Assembly (NCBI GenBank): GCA_963555705.1
Contig: OY743177.1
Coordinates: 51,598,596-51,662,595, forward strand
DNA length: 64,000 nt
Source: Ligustrum vulgare
Taxonomy: Eukaryota; Streptophyta; Magnoliopsida; Lamiales; Oleaceae
Reading direction: 5' to 3'
A program made the translations under genes and the position numbers. Under the pieces are notes generated by a model. That model ran no database searches and was not told the origin of the DNA. It worked only from the letters and a program-made list of their open reading frames with translations. This document shows, piece by piece, positions 1 to 12,428 of this stretch (position 1 is the first letter of the stretch; every line of letters starts with the position of its first letter).

Positions 1-325
1 AATCATTTTATAAATTACACAATTTTTAACTATACATACTTTCTCTTTTTAGTTTTCAATTATATATTTTATTTAAAAAATATAAATAAATCAATTTATA
101 AACTATAATTTTTTTACCAAACGAAGGCGCCTGGGGTTTCCAAAAGTTTGTCTAACGCTCGAGTCAGTGTCAAACGAGGAACACGCTTTCAAATAATTGC
201 GCTTGTGTGGTGCACTTCTTTTTCGAAATAATTCATTTTTGGAGCATTGAAATGGGCTCCACTGCTATGATTTTGATTGAAAACCTCTCATCATCTTACA
301 CGCCATTCAAAATGTGATTGCTATT
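1..325. other. AT-rich intergenic DNA, no gene
   Basis: No coding region is visible. The first ~125 bases resemble stretches near 1160-1300 and 1575-1700 (a shared 'tataaa..acaattt' core), and the tail 'accaaacgaaggcgcc' resembles 'accaaatagaggcgtc' near 1843. These look like decayed copies of one short repeat. Class not recognised. Confidence 0.4.
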
Positions 326-1119
326 GGGTTAATTTTAAAAACGATCACTGAAGTTTGAGCAAATTTTCAAAATGGTCACTTAAGTTCAAAATTTACTCCA
401 ACGGTCACTAACGTTTTGACAAATTACGGCAATGAAAATTGGTCCTAAACTTTAAAACATTGACAAAAAAAAATCTAAATTGTTCTTAAACTTTAAAACA
501 TTAACAAATAAGTCATCATCTTCAACACATGTAGCGCTGCCAGTGAAGGAGGTTCTCGGGCACCAATTCCGATGCAAAATCACACCGAAAAGGGGGAGGT
601 TTCTCCCCCCTTTTTTGGTGCAATTTTGCACCGGAACTGGTGCGATTTTCAACAATTTTTGGGGGAGGCTTCTTCCCCAAAACTGGTGCATTTTTTACAC
701 CAGTTTCTGGTGTGAAATCGCACTAGAAAATGGGGGAGAAACCTCCCCCCAGCTGGTGCAAAAATGCACCAGCTGGGGGGAGGTTTCTCCCTCAAAAACT
801 GGTGCTAAACCTCCCCCTTTTTTCGGTGCGATTTTGCTCCGGAAACCTCCTTCGCCATCGCCAGGACACCACCTAAGTGCTAGCTCTTCATGGTGTTCAG
901 GATGAAGACTAATTTGTTAATGTTTTAAAGTTTAGGATCAATTTAGGTTTTTTTTAGTCAATGTTTTGAAGTTTAGGACTAATTTGGATGTGTTTCATGT
1001 AGAGAGTGACCGTTGTTGTAAGTTTTCAAAATATTAGTGACCGTTAGAGTAAATTTTGAACTTTAGTGGCCGTTTTAAAATTTTACTCAAACTTCACTGA
1101 CCATTTGTAAAATTAACCC
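326..1119. mobile_element. Non-autonomous Mutator-like element (MULE MITE)
   Basis: The element is a long fold-back. Its outer ~200 bp on each side are imperfect inverted repeats: the left end starts gggttaattttaaaaacg and the reverse complement of the right end reads gggttaattttacaaatg. It is flanked by a near-perfect 10-bp duplication, gattgctatt (316-325) and gattactatt (1120-1129), the 9-11 bp size typical of MULEs. There is no transposase. The centre (about 540-860) is GC-richer and built from inverted 'ggtgcaaaatcgcaccag' and 'ggggaggtttctcccc' modules. A 141-residue ORF through it is repeat-derived and not a convincing gene. Confidence 0.75.
734..791. repeat. Perfect 27-bp stem hairpin in the MULE core
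   Basis: Bases 734-760 (ending in agctggtgca) are the exact reverse complement of 765-791, with only aaaa between them. It lies at the heart of the 326-1119 fold-back, so the whole element could form a two-tier cruciform or a long RNA hairpin. Confidence 0.9.
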
Positions 1120-1129
1120 GATTACTATT

Positions 1130-2104
1130 TGTTCCACGTTTATGTTACTTGTACAAAAACTATAATAAAAATTAAAATATAGAATTTTCAAACTATTTTT
1201 TAACTACACACATTTTCTCTCTTCAATTTAACTACACATTTTACGTGAAAAGTCCAAATAATCAATTTTAAATTTTCTCTCTCTAATTTAAAACAGTCGA
1301 AGAGTGCCTTGATCAAAAGGTTGACAATATGCATGTGGTGGAATCTCTTTATATCACCTATCACATCAATTTTGACATCAACATCCACAATTTCGCAACC
1401 TCTTTTGTCAAATTGATTGTCAAATTAATTGTACAACTAGCATTTTTTATTTGTTCCATTGTTCCAAATGCTAGTTTTGTCCTTAATTGCTAGACAATTA
1501 TAGAATCAATTTTCTTTTAATTGGGCCTTTGTGGTAGAAGAATGTCATTTATAAGCATGTTTTCGGTAAACCTACATTTATAAATCATACAATTTCTCAA
1601 ATCACTTTTTAATAAACATTTTCTGTCCTCAATTTTCAACCACTAATTTTTATCTCAAAATCAGAAATAAATTATTTTATGAACCAAATAGTGTTATCAA
1701 ACAGACTGTAAATAGGTTTATTTATGTTTTTTAGGTAAAATGTGTGGTAGAAAAATGGAACGAAAAAATTTGCGCTGTTAAAAAGTACTTTGAAAAAATG
1801 TATAATTTATAATTTGATTTATAAACTAATAAGATGCCTTTACAAATTTACCAAATAGAGGCGTCATGTGATTTTGCTAGATATTTGGAGGGTAAAATAG
1901 TCAGATGAGGTTGAATGGACTCCATTCGTAATGGACTAACTAAATTTAGCTAGCCACATAGATAAAAAAATAAATGATACATATCATCACTATCACTAAT
2001 CTATAAAAGTATGAATGTGTGTAGGAATCTTTTAATTGCCAATTATATCCTTTCTATTTTTCTTATGTCTATAATACACTTAATTAAAAAAAAATTATAT
2101 TTTC
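1130..2104. other. AT-rich intergenic DNA
   Basis: No gene seen. Short ORFs here are low-complexity. The stretch tctataaaagtatgaatg near 2000 resembles AT-rich Helitron 5' ends ('TCTATA..AAAAG'); this is weak on its own. Confidence 0.4.
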
Positions 2105-2650
2105 ACATAAGTAAATGTTGAATGACTTTTCAAATAATTTTGATTTAATTAAACAATAAATTCAAATTTTAATATAAGGTCCTTATATTCATGTATATAA
2201 TTTATAAAATATGTTTATTGATAACCCTATTCAATCTTATACTACATTGTAATTCAATAAATATGTTTATACAGTTCTAAAAATAAATCATTACAAGTTT
2301 ACAATGTAAATGAAACATAGACATAATTTTTTTATAAAATACAAGATTCCGATAATATTATAGCAGGATTAAGATAATCTCACAACAAAAATATTATGAA
2401 GATTGTTAAAATAATCAGAATAATTGGTAAACTACGATTTATTTTAAAATAAATGCATTTTAAATCCAATAACTTTGGAATAATCAAAATAAAAAATATA
2501 GAGTTATTTTTTTGGACGCGAACATGAGAGTCGCTTTGAAGAAAATAATTTACTATCTTTTTTAATCAACGCAAAAAGAAGTAAGTTATTAAAACATATT
2601 TATAGATAAATAAGTATTCAATTTTTACTTATATGATGAACATAGTTAAG
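2105..2650 (+). repeat. Dispersed repeat copy A (partner at 12425-13195), Helitron-like
   Basis: The stretch gacttttcaaataattttga, atgtttattgataaccctatt, tactacattgtaattcaa and attaaaacatatttataga all recur, diverged and in the same order, at 12425-13195. The two copies therefore belong to one AT-rich non-coding family. Copy A stops just before the copia insertion at 2684. Helitron membership is inferred from the 5'-end-like start near 2000 and the 3'-end-like tail of copy B near 13575. Confidence 0.55.
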
Positions 2651-2683
2651 CCTCTGTTTGATTTTGATTTTAATCCAGATTTT

Positions 2684-3139
2684 TGTAGTGATTTCGACCT
2701 TTAACAACACAAAGTAGTCAAGTTAATCACTAATAAAATATGATTGACAGAATGTATGAAATGATAAATATATAATAATCAAAGCATAAAAAAAGGAAGA
2801 ACTCCCTTATGCTTCAAAACCGAGCCGTGTGGTAGGAATCGAGGGCTAAGAAAATTAACATAACAACCATAATAGGCAACACCACACGTAGACAGCACGA
2901 GACACTCCGTGGCAACCCACAAACCTACTTTTTCACGAAGAAGAAAGGACCGAACCAGACTGCCCAACACACAGAGCCACGAAGGTCGCGGTTTACACCG
3001 CACGAAGGCACAAAAGCAGGAGCCAACACTCACGAAGAGGAAGGCAGCAAGCAAGCCAGGGGCGAGAGGTAAGGTACTGGAATTTCACAGAGAAATGATC
3101 GGGTTTCTCGCAAAGAGAAGGAAGGGATAGCTGCTTATG

Positions 3140-3219
<80 letters not shown>

Positions 3220-3534
3220 GTGTGTGTCTACGAGAGTGAGGGTTAATTAGGATAAATAGGTAGGTTTAATTTTTAATTAGGCAATAGGGTCGAGAGCCTA
3301 ATTAAAACCCAGGCCGCCAATCGGATCCACCTATTGATCAACAGGGCCAATGACCCAATTAACACCTCAAGATAGAATGACAAAGTCTCTAACCTATCAC
3401 TCTTAGGTTACGCATACTGTGGTTAGTTGAGACAAATAATTCTTCGATCATGGGCTCAGCCTACGAAGCTAAATTTCCCACACGATGTTTCATCATCGCT
3501 CCTAAGGTTTGTTTGGGACCAAAAAATCATAACA
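2684..3534 (-). repeat. 3' LTR of the copia element
   Basis: Homologous along its length to 8316-9194. It contains a GA microsatellite (3142-3216) at the same place as the 5' LTR, but shorter (75 against 97 bases). Confidence 0.93.
3142..3216. repeat. (GA)n microsatellite inside the LTR
   Basis: Pure GA dinucleotide run, shared in position with the run at 8776-8872 in the sister LTR. Confidence 0.98.
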
Positions 3535-3546
3535 AACCTCCACCTT
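3535..3546 (-). other. Polypurine tract of the copia element
   Basis: On the minus strand ggtggaggttt directly precedes the 3' LTR, where plus-strand DNA synthesis would be primed. Confidence 0.7.
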
Positions 3547-3619
3547 GATACCGAACAAACCTGCAAAAGATAAAACAACACATGTTTAGTAAATGCAGGA
3601 GTAAAGTCCTAAACTAATC

Positions 3620-6391
3620 AGAACTTTTCATACTTGTATCGATATTTAGAAGCAATAGACAACTTCTAAATTTTACCAGTGTGAGCACCTTTGTGCCCAT
3701 ATCTACATGGTTATAATCTGTATGCACTTTCTCGAGTTTGATTTCATCTTAAGAAACAATATTTCTAATAAAATGCAACCTAACATCGATATGTGTAGTG
3801 CGTTCATGAAAAACAGGGTTCTTACATAAATGAATAGTTTATTGACTATTAGAATATACAGTTACACTTTCATTTAAGGTACCTAGTTCCTTAAGCAATC
3901 CTTTAAACCACAAAGCTTCTTTAAAGGTCTCGATAATAGCAATATATTCAGATTCAGTAGTAGAGAGAGCAACAATATGTTGGAGTTGAGATTTTCAACT
4001 AACACATGAGTCACACAAAGTAAACACATAAGAGGAAGTAGATTTCCTATTATCTCTATCTCCACCATAATCAGCATCAGTAAAACCCTTCGATTTCACA
4101 TTATTAGATTTGCACTTATAGATTAAACCCACATTGTAAGTATCACTAAGATACCTAAGTAACCACTTCAAGGCTTCCCAATGAGTGGGGCCTGGATTAG
4201 ACATGTACCTGGTCAAAGTACTAACAGTAAAAGCCAAATCTGGCCGAATACAAACCATCAGATACATCATAGAACCAATCACATTAGAATAAGGTATATT
4301 ACTCATATAAGCTTTTTCTTCCTCATTTGCAGGTGATTGATCTTTTTTTAAAACAAAATGGTTTCCAAGAGGTACAGAAGCAGGTTTACAATTAGTCATA
4401 CCAAACTTCTTTAAAACCTTTTGCACATAAGGAGTTTGATGCAGGAATAAACAAGAATTAGACCTATTTCTTTCAATTTCCATACCCAAAATACGTTTAC
4501 CATGGCCTAGGTCCTTCATATCAAATTCTTTTTTTAACTCACTTTTAACTTTGTGTACTAAAATCATGTTAAAACCAATCAATAACATGTCATCCACATA
4601 AAGTAACAAATACACACACTCATCAATGTTGTGGTGCATATAGTATAGACAATGATCAAACTCACTTCTCTTGAAACCAATAGATAGCACATAAGAATCA
4701 AATTTCTTGTACCATTGTCTAGGTGATTGTTTTAAACCATATAATGATTTTTTAAGGAAACACACATGATCAGGTTTTTCTTTATCTTCAAAACCTTTGG
4801 GTTGAAACATTAAAATTTTCTCTTCAAGATCCCCATGTAAAAAAGCAGTTTTCACATCAAGTTGTTCAAGTTCCCAGTCATAATAAGCAACAAAAGCAAG
4901 CATGACTCTAATGGTGGTATACTTAACAACGGGAGAGAAAATCTTATTATAATCTACCCCTTCCTTTTGTGTGTATCCCTTGGCTACTAACTTAGCCTTA
5001 TATCTCACAGATTCACTCTCAGTGGTACCCTCCTTAACCTTGTAGACCCATTTGCAGCCTACAATAGATTTATCTTTTGATCTGTCCACTAAAACCCAAG
5101 TTTAATTCTTATGGAGCGACTCTTTCTCCTCTTTCATGGCACTAACCCAAAATTTACTATTTTCAATTCTCATAGCCTCCTCATAGGTATTGGGCTCCTT
5201 GTCAGCTAGGTCTTGGTAACTAGCATAGGCTATAACGTAGTCGGACATTCTTTGGGGTTCTCTATGTGGTCTTCTTTCCCTATCTCTAGCTAATTGATAG
5301 ACATCCAAAGGGTTATGGTCAACAGGATGATCTATAGGGTCATCTTCTTAAAATTCTACATTCTCGTGATCTTGTTGGGGGTTACTCTCCACCTCACTCG
5401 GGATAATGGGGATAGGGACTCTAACACTCTCCACCTCAAGAGAGGGTTCATCTCCACCTATCTCTAGCTATTCCTCATTTCCTAGACACAGAATCTTATA
5501 CTCATTAAAGGTGACATCTCTGCTGATAATTATTCTCACACGCTTTTGGCTTCTGTCCCACAACCTATACCCTTTAACACCTTCAGGATATCCTAGAAAA
5601 ACACACTTTCTAGCTCTAGGTTCTAACTTTCCCGCACTTTGATGAGAAAATGCAGTACAACCAAAAGTTCTAAGCATAGAATAATCAGCGCATTTTCCAT
5701 ACCATTTTTCATATGGAGTATCACCATTCAAAGCAGCGGAAGGAGTCATATTAATCAGATAGCACACAATCATAACAGCTTCACCCCAAAAATATTTAGG
5801 CACACCAGAGCTTAACATCATACATCTAACTTTATCAAGTAATGTATGATTCTTCCTTTCAGCAACCCCATTTTACTGGAGAGTGTAAGGCACAGTTCTA
5901 TGTCTAGTAATACTATTATCTTTACACATATTGTCAAAATTTGAATTGCAGAATTCAAGACCATTATCAGTTCTCAAATATTTTATACTTTTACCTGTCT
6001 GGTTCTCCACCTGTAATTTCCAAGTTTTAAACTTTTCAAAAGTTTCAGATTTATCTTTCAACAAATAAATCCACACTCGTCTGGAGAAATCATCAATAAT
6101 AAACAAAAAATATTTGTTACCACCAAAAGTGGGATTACACCTTGGACCCCATAAATCAAAGTGGATGTATTCCAGTATTCTAGTTGTCCGGTGTGTGCTG
6201 GATGCAAAAGACATCGTGTGATGTTTACCAAGCACACAATGATCACAAAATGGCATGTCAGACACCTTATCCTTTCCAAACATACCCTTATCATTTAAGT
6301 ATTTTAGACCTTTAACACTCACATGTGCTAGTCTATTGTAATCTTTATGTGTGATCGGTGTCAATGGATGCAATAGTATGGTTTTGACCAC
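3620..6391 (-). pseudogene. copia pol: integrase, reverse transcriptase, RNase H (broken)
   Basis: Reading the minus strand: integrase zinc-binding region with FCDHCVLGKHH (about 6240-6260), integrase core with YLRTDNGLEF (about 5950), then LQ-stop-NGVAERKN, where the universal QNG motif is split by a CAA-to-TAA-type stop at about 5870. The rest of integrase follows (5821-5468). RT occupies 5308-3995 with the fingers motif KWVYKVK, LDVKTAFLHGDLEE, SLYGLKQSPRQWYKKFD and the catalytic YVDDMLLIG box. RNase H begins GFTDADYGGDRDNRKSTSSY, breaks at a stop near 3995 (a Trp position in relatives) and resumes as [12 protein letters not shown]. Stops also lie near 5101. Not functional. Confidence 0.92.
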
Positions 6392-6480
6392 CTACTACCT
6401 CAGCATGAGTTATGTAAATGCCATTTTTTCTAATGGCCTTAAAGGCCCTAAGTGCACCCTTAAACATTTTAATCATCCCG

Positions 6481-7641
6481 TCACCAAGCCCCCCCAGTGA
6501 AACCTGTATTTTCTAATTCTCCCACAGATTTCAAATTTCTACCCATATGTGGAATGTATCTAACATTCTTCAATGTATGCACAAAACCATTTTCAAATTT
6601 GACAGTAACATCACCAACACCTGTAATGTTATATACGACTCCACCCCATGCAACAACATGACCATGATCAGACTCATGCAAATGATCAAACCAATGTTTA
6701 TGCGAAGTGACATGGAAAGATGCACCAGAGTTAAGAATCCATTCATCAGTATGGAAGTTCATAGACAGGTTAATTTCACTAGGCTTGGGATCTAAAAGGA
6801 CGTAAACCTCACCAGGTTCACTATGTTTTGGTGCCACAATGTTTGCCTCCCCTTGTTCACTCACCTTTAGTTTATTTTTCTCCTTATAACAATCACTAAT
6901 AAAGTGTCCTAACTGACCACAACCATAACACTTTTTACCAGCAACTTTCCCTCGTGATTTGAATCTACTTCTACCCTTTTTCTTGCTACCACTACTTTGC
7001 CCGCTCCCACTATTTCCACCACTCTTTGTTTGAATCCTACCTCTCATAAAGTGGACCTCCCCTTGTTTTCTCCCACCTTTCTCAGATCTTATCTCCCTAT
7101 CCTTACTTTTAAGTGAATCAATGACTACCTTCGGGGTAAGGGTCTCCCTCCCATACTTGATAGCATTCTTAACATCCTTATATATGTCAGGAATGACATT
7201 CAATAAAATTATGGCCTTGTATTCTTCAGGCACTTTATCACCACAGTTTGTGATATCTTGAAGAAGTTTATTGAAAATATCAAGATTTTCATCTAATTCT
7301 TTTGAAGCATCGATTTTGAAACTGAAAAAGCTTACAAGTAGAAAAAGTTTGTTCGGGGTGGATTGTGTTAAGTAAAGTTCTTGTAACTTATTCCAAAGAG
7401 CTTCAGTAGTATCTTGTTTACCAACTTTTCGTAAAACACTATCAAATAAATGCAAGATAATAGAAGTATAAGAAAGTTCATCAAATTCCTTTTTCTGTTC
7501 ATCAGTCACAGTAGCAGGAAAAGAATTATCAATTGCTTTAGAAACTTTTTGCTGAACCAAAATACCTTTCATTTTCTGTTTCCAAATAGAAAAATCACCC
7601 TTTCCATTAAAGACACTCAAGTCAAAATGATGTGTAGACAT
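6481..7641 (-). pseudogene. copia gag and protease head (protease aspartate mutated)
   Basis: A 386-codon frame starts MSTHHFDLSVFNGKGDFSIW, a typical plant copia gag N-terminus. The UBN2-like gag body (about residues 20-200) is followed by a basic linker and one CCHC zinc knuckle, CYGCGQLGHFISDC (about residue 240). The protease begins WILNSGASFHVT, where family members have D-S-G: the catalytic Asp is replaced by Asn. The frame ends at a 7-G run (plus strand 6487-6493 region) where one extra base throws the reading frame off the LGDGMIKMF continuation. At least one further shift separates it from pol. Confidence 0.9.
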
Positions 7642-8300
7642 ATTTCAAGAAAACAAGCAACACACCACAATGGAAGAATATGCAGCTCACAGAGAATTTC
7701 ACACAGAAACCTAAAGGGCCACAATATATACACCGTTCTAGATTCTTAGATTCTGTGAGACTCAAAGGATCTCAGGTCAAGAGAATTTTCGACACGGGTA
7801 AGGTCTAGGGAACAATTCTAATATTAAGAGCAACAGAAAAAAGATAATCACCAAGATATATCAAAAACAGGTAAAACACAGCAATATCCAAATCACAAGT
7901 AATGGCAATTAAATCCTATAACTAGCAACAGGCAACCGCAAGCCTAATGGTCACCTCACACGATGACCTGCTATTACAGAAATTTAAAAGTGATCAGCCA
8001 ATTTACTAGAGAGGACTTTTCTGTGTCTGTAATTGGGAGTCGTGCGAAATTATTGTTTATTTTGCGAATTTGCAATTAGTGATCCTTCGATAAATAGGCA
8101 GATACAGCACTAAGCAAGAATCAACCTTCAAATTAACTGTGATTACAGAAATAGCAAAATAGCACAATCAGTCAAAAAAATTTCCAAACACACAGGTAAT
8201 GAGAAAATTTAGAAATAATTTCAGCAATAAGGCAATCAACACAAAGTTCAGAAATATCGATTCCAAAACCACAGAAGTTCGCCAATCTGTCAAGAACCCC

Positions 8301-8312
8301 GCTCTGATACCA
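8301..8312 (-). other. Primer binding site (tRNA-Met type)
   Basis: gctctgatacca is the reverse complement of TGGTATCAGAGC. It lies 3 bases inside the 5' LTR. Confidence 0.9.
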
Positions 8313-8315
8313 GAT

Positions 8316-9194
<879 letters not shown>

Positions 9195-9199
9195 ATTTT

Positions 9200-10494
9200 A
9201 ATCTAAGTCAAAGTTAACAATTAATTTCAACCAAATATTTTATGGAACCTGCAAATTTTTAACCACACAAATTCATCAACTTCTATCAAAATTTAATTAA
9301 AATTGAATTTAATTCCTTATCAAATGAAAAAGAAATCCCTAAAAAAGATGGATGGAGGAAAATCTTTTGAATACCTATTTTATCCCTATATATTTAGTTA
9401 TATACCCAGTATACCATTACCCCTATTTAATAATAACATTAAAATTTTATTACATTAATTAATTTATTGTTAAGAATTACATTTTTATAATGTAATTTCA
9501 TATTATTATACTATTTTATTTCATTATTTGGTCTTAAATTAACTTACTATCAACATTTTATAATGTTGTAATAAAATTTCATATTATTATTCTCAAATTA
9601 TTAAACTTTTTATTTATTTAGTATTAAAAAGGAATAAAAACTACTTCGTCCTTTAATAAATATTATTAGAATATAATATATTAATATAATATTTAAAATA
9701 TTACATCCAAAATCTTAATTTCATAACTTATATTGCATATGTATTACATTATGAATATAATAACCACGTATGTGAACTTCAATTCAAAACATACAATTCC
9801 ATTAATCCGTGACTTTTATTTCAGATGTTGCATAAAAAATATATTTCAAAAAAATCAATTCACATTTACCTTTCTTTTGTCCTTTTATTATTTGAGTGCC
9901 CTTCTCAATATTTTTCAAGTTCTATACTGATTTATTATTATAGTTTTTCTTTAATTTTTTAAGAAAAGTTATGTTATAATTTTTACTTCGTAATAATTAT
10001 TATTATGATTATAAAATATTTATATAATAATCAAAATATTACATTCAAAATTTCAAAAATTGGATTTTATAATAGTTTATAATATATATTATATATGTAA
10101 CATTACCTTGAATCCAAAATGTTACAACTTCATTAATCCATGACTTTAATTACCATAAGTTACATGAAAAATATTTTATAAATTTTAATTCACATTTATA
10201 TAAAATATAATTACTAATACAATTACATTGCACTACATTAATATAAATTAATTTTTGAATTAATTTGCGTATGACATTTTATACTAAATCAATACATAAC
10301 AATAAGATACTCTAAATCCTTACACAATATCATCGTTATCATTTAATAATATTAATAACATGGTTCATTACATTAATTTATTACCTAATAATATACAATG
10401 TATATTATAATTTAATATTATTATATGCAACTCCTTTTGATTTTATGGCACAACATGAATTTTTTTAACAAACTATGAGTATGTTGACTAACTC
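9200..10494. other. AT-rich intergenic DNA
   Basis: Very AT-rich with many tta/aat runs. I recognise no gene or bounded element. Confidence 0.5.
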
Positions 10495-10818
10495 AATGAC
10501 AAACTGATAGAGTTATTTCATGTAGAAAGTGTAGAATTTGTCAGTTTCAATGAAGTAATAGATGATACAAACTAATTTTACCAAGAGGAGATCCAAAATA
10601 CATTGTTGCCAAATGGTATCCCGCCAAACAAGTTAATACTGAAAATAAATTCTCCAATGATACTCTTAAGGAATCTAGACTTATCAAACAATCTTTGCAA
10701 TCAGACATGAATGATTTAACGTGATTTCAAAAGACATATAATCCATGCAGAAATAATCATCGGATAATCGGATAACATGCTGAAAATAAGTTTTTCTTTC
10801 ACGCATCCTATTATTTCC
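10495..10818 (+). pseudogene. Helitron PIF1-like helicase fragment
   Basis: One plus-strand frame reads NDKLIELFHVESVEF, then after a stop LPNGIPPNKLILKINSPM, LLRNLDLSNNLCNQT and RDFKRHIIHAEIIIG. This matches the C-terminal part of the PIF1-type helicase of plant Helitrons, whose consensus has LP.G.PPH.L.LK...P.MLLRNLD...GLCNGTR. Four in-frame stops (after N, T, I and G) and substitution of the GTR motif show that it is dead. Only ~110 residues of the >1000-residue RepHel protein remain. No Helitron ends can be assigned to this fragment. Confidence 0.75.
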
Positions 10819-10935
10819 AATAAATGATGGAGTATATTAATTCAAACTTAAGATGATCAATTTTCAATATGTCTATACTTTGCAATGAGAATTAATAAGG
10901 CTTGGAAACTTATTTTTCTAGGAAATTGAAAGTTT

Positions 10936-11112
10936 AGCCCTTATTAGGCCCTCATTTTTTAAAGTCAAAATTTTAAAACACTCAATCTCAATCATCCATT
11001 TTAGTCAAGTATACAATATTTGACTTTTCAAATATTTTTTAACAACACATTCTTTTAAAAAACAATTCCAAACCACAATTTTCCCTAAGAACTAGTGGCC
11101 AAACAGGGACCT
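10936..11112. mobile_element. Short MITE-like repeat (partner 19910-20088)
   Basis: Begins agcccttattaggccctc and ends gccaaacagggacc. The two ends are loosely inverted, and the body (tcaatctcaatcatccattttagtcaag) recurs at 19910-20088 with the same polarity. hAT-like ends are possible; target duplication not clear. Confidence 0.5.
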
Positions 11113-11475
11113 AATGTGTTTGATTGGTTTAATTTCTTAGGTAAAAAAAGTACATAAAATTTTCAAGTTTGATGGACATTATTTTCCATAGAAATAAAGC
11201 GAAATTTTGCTATTTTAATCAAATCTTTCACACATTTGTACTTGATAATAATAATGTTAATTTCTGAAAAAATAAGTTAATTAACAACAATAAAAAGACC
11301 GAACAAGACGAAAACCAATTCCTACCAAATTGGTAGGAATTAAAATTCAAGAAAAAGCAAGAAAATACAATATTCATGAAAAACGTTTCCCATGGAAAAA
11401 AGTGCAAACAAACATCAAAAAGGTGGAAAATGTGTAAACTTTTTTCATTTTTCATGGAAAAACATACCTATCAAA
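11113..11475. mobile_element. MITE-like repeat (partner 44305-44825)
   Basis: The stretch tgtttgattggtttaattt, a long 'ttactTGATAATAATAA' core and the end tttttcatggaaaaacat..caaacgaaccct match 44305-44825. The outer ends are loosely inverted (tgtttgatt against the complement of caaacgaaccct). Class uncertain. Confidence 0.5.
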
Positions 11476-11960
11476 CGAACCCTAAGAGCTTGTTTGGTTT
11501 AGGAGAAACTGGAAAAAAAAATTTGAATGCGTAGTTGACAATTGTTAAAAAATGTATAAAGTGATGGGTTCCAAATAGGGCCTAAATTTGTATATAAATT
11601 GCGGTGCCCATATTTGTTTATCCACACACACACACACACACACACACACACCACATTTTAATTACAAAAAATATTTCAATATTTATTGACTTTTACTTTT
11701 ATGTCTTCAATTTTTCGAAGCATAATTATTTTTAACTTTCAATTAATTAACCTATTTAGTTTCTAAGCTCAATTTTATTCAAATATTTTGAAAATGTGCA
11801 TTTAGAAGAGGGGAAATATTATTTTTTTACTTTTATATTTGTTATTTATTTCAATTATTTAAAAATACAATAGATAAATAAGTTTTTTTGCCCTCGTAAT
11901 AAATATTTTGGACAAAAATGTCTCTATAGTTAAGATGTGAAAACTAATAGATGCTTGATG

Positions 11961-11963
<3 letters not shown>
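11476..11963. other. AT-rich DNA with a (CA)n run
   Basis: Holds a (CA)n microsatellite at 11623-11650; nothing else recognised. Confidence 0.6.

Positions 11964-12026
<63 letters not shown>
11964..12026. repeat. (TA)n microsatellite
   Basis: Uninterrupted TA run of about 62 bases. Confidence 0.95.
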
Positions 12027-12029
<3 letters not shown>

Positions 12030-12304
12030 TGGAGGATAAGTGTAAATAAAAATAAGAAAAGTTTAAAACATTTATTGTAATTAAAATGTAGTGTAGTCAA
12101 CAAATGTTATGGTTTCAATATAATTACTCATATATCTATACTACTTCTAAATTGCAAATATTTTTGGACAATAATACCCTCGACAATAATTTATAATTTA
12201 TTATTTGTCCTTTGATTATTTTTATTTGAACTAAAATATCTTATAACTAATGTAGTATTTTCAAATTTAATGATGATCATTATCCTTTCAATTCTTTTTA
12301 TTTA

Positions 12305-12331
12305 CTAGTGGGACGTCGTGTGATGTACGAC
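12305..12331 (-). mobile_element. Candidate Helitron 3' terminus (minus strand)
   Basis: On the minus strand a 5-bp-stem hairpin, GTCGT..ACGAC, is followed 6 bases later by CTAG and then a T, the layout of Helitron 3' ends. The same wording, in diverged form, occurs on the plus strand at 46116-46147. No 5' end assigned. Confidence 0.45.
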
Positions 12332-12392
12332 ATTGAGCGTAAATGATTTGGTGTTATGTCGTAAATCAATTAGATTACAAGAAATAACCTTC

Positions 12393-12394
<2 letters not shown>

Positions 12395-12422
<28 letters not shown>
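12395..12422. repeat. (TA)n microsatellite
   Basis: TA run just after tctac, at the start of repeat copy B. Confidence 0.9.

Positions 12423-12424
<2 letters not shown>

Positions 12425-12428
<4 letters not shown>

Noticed and set aside
6481..6500. Programmed gag-pol frameshift in the copia element
   Set aside because: A 7-G run is not a known slippery site, copia elements usually use one frame, and another frame change follows. A simple mutation or homopolymer error is likelier.
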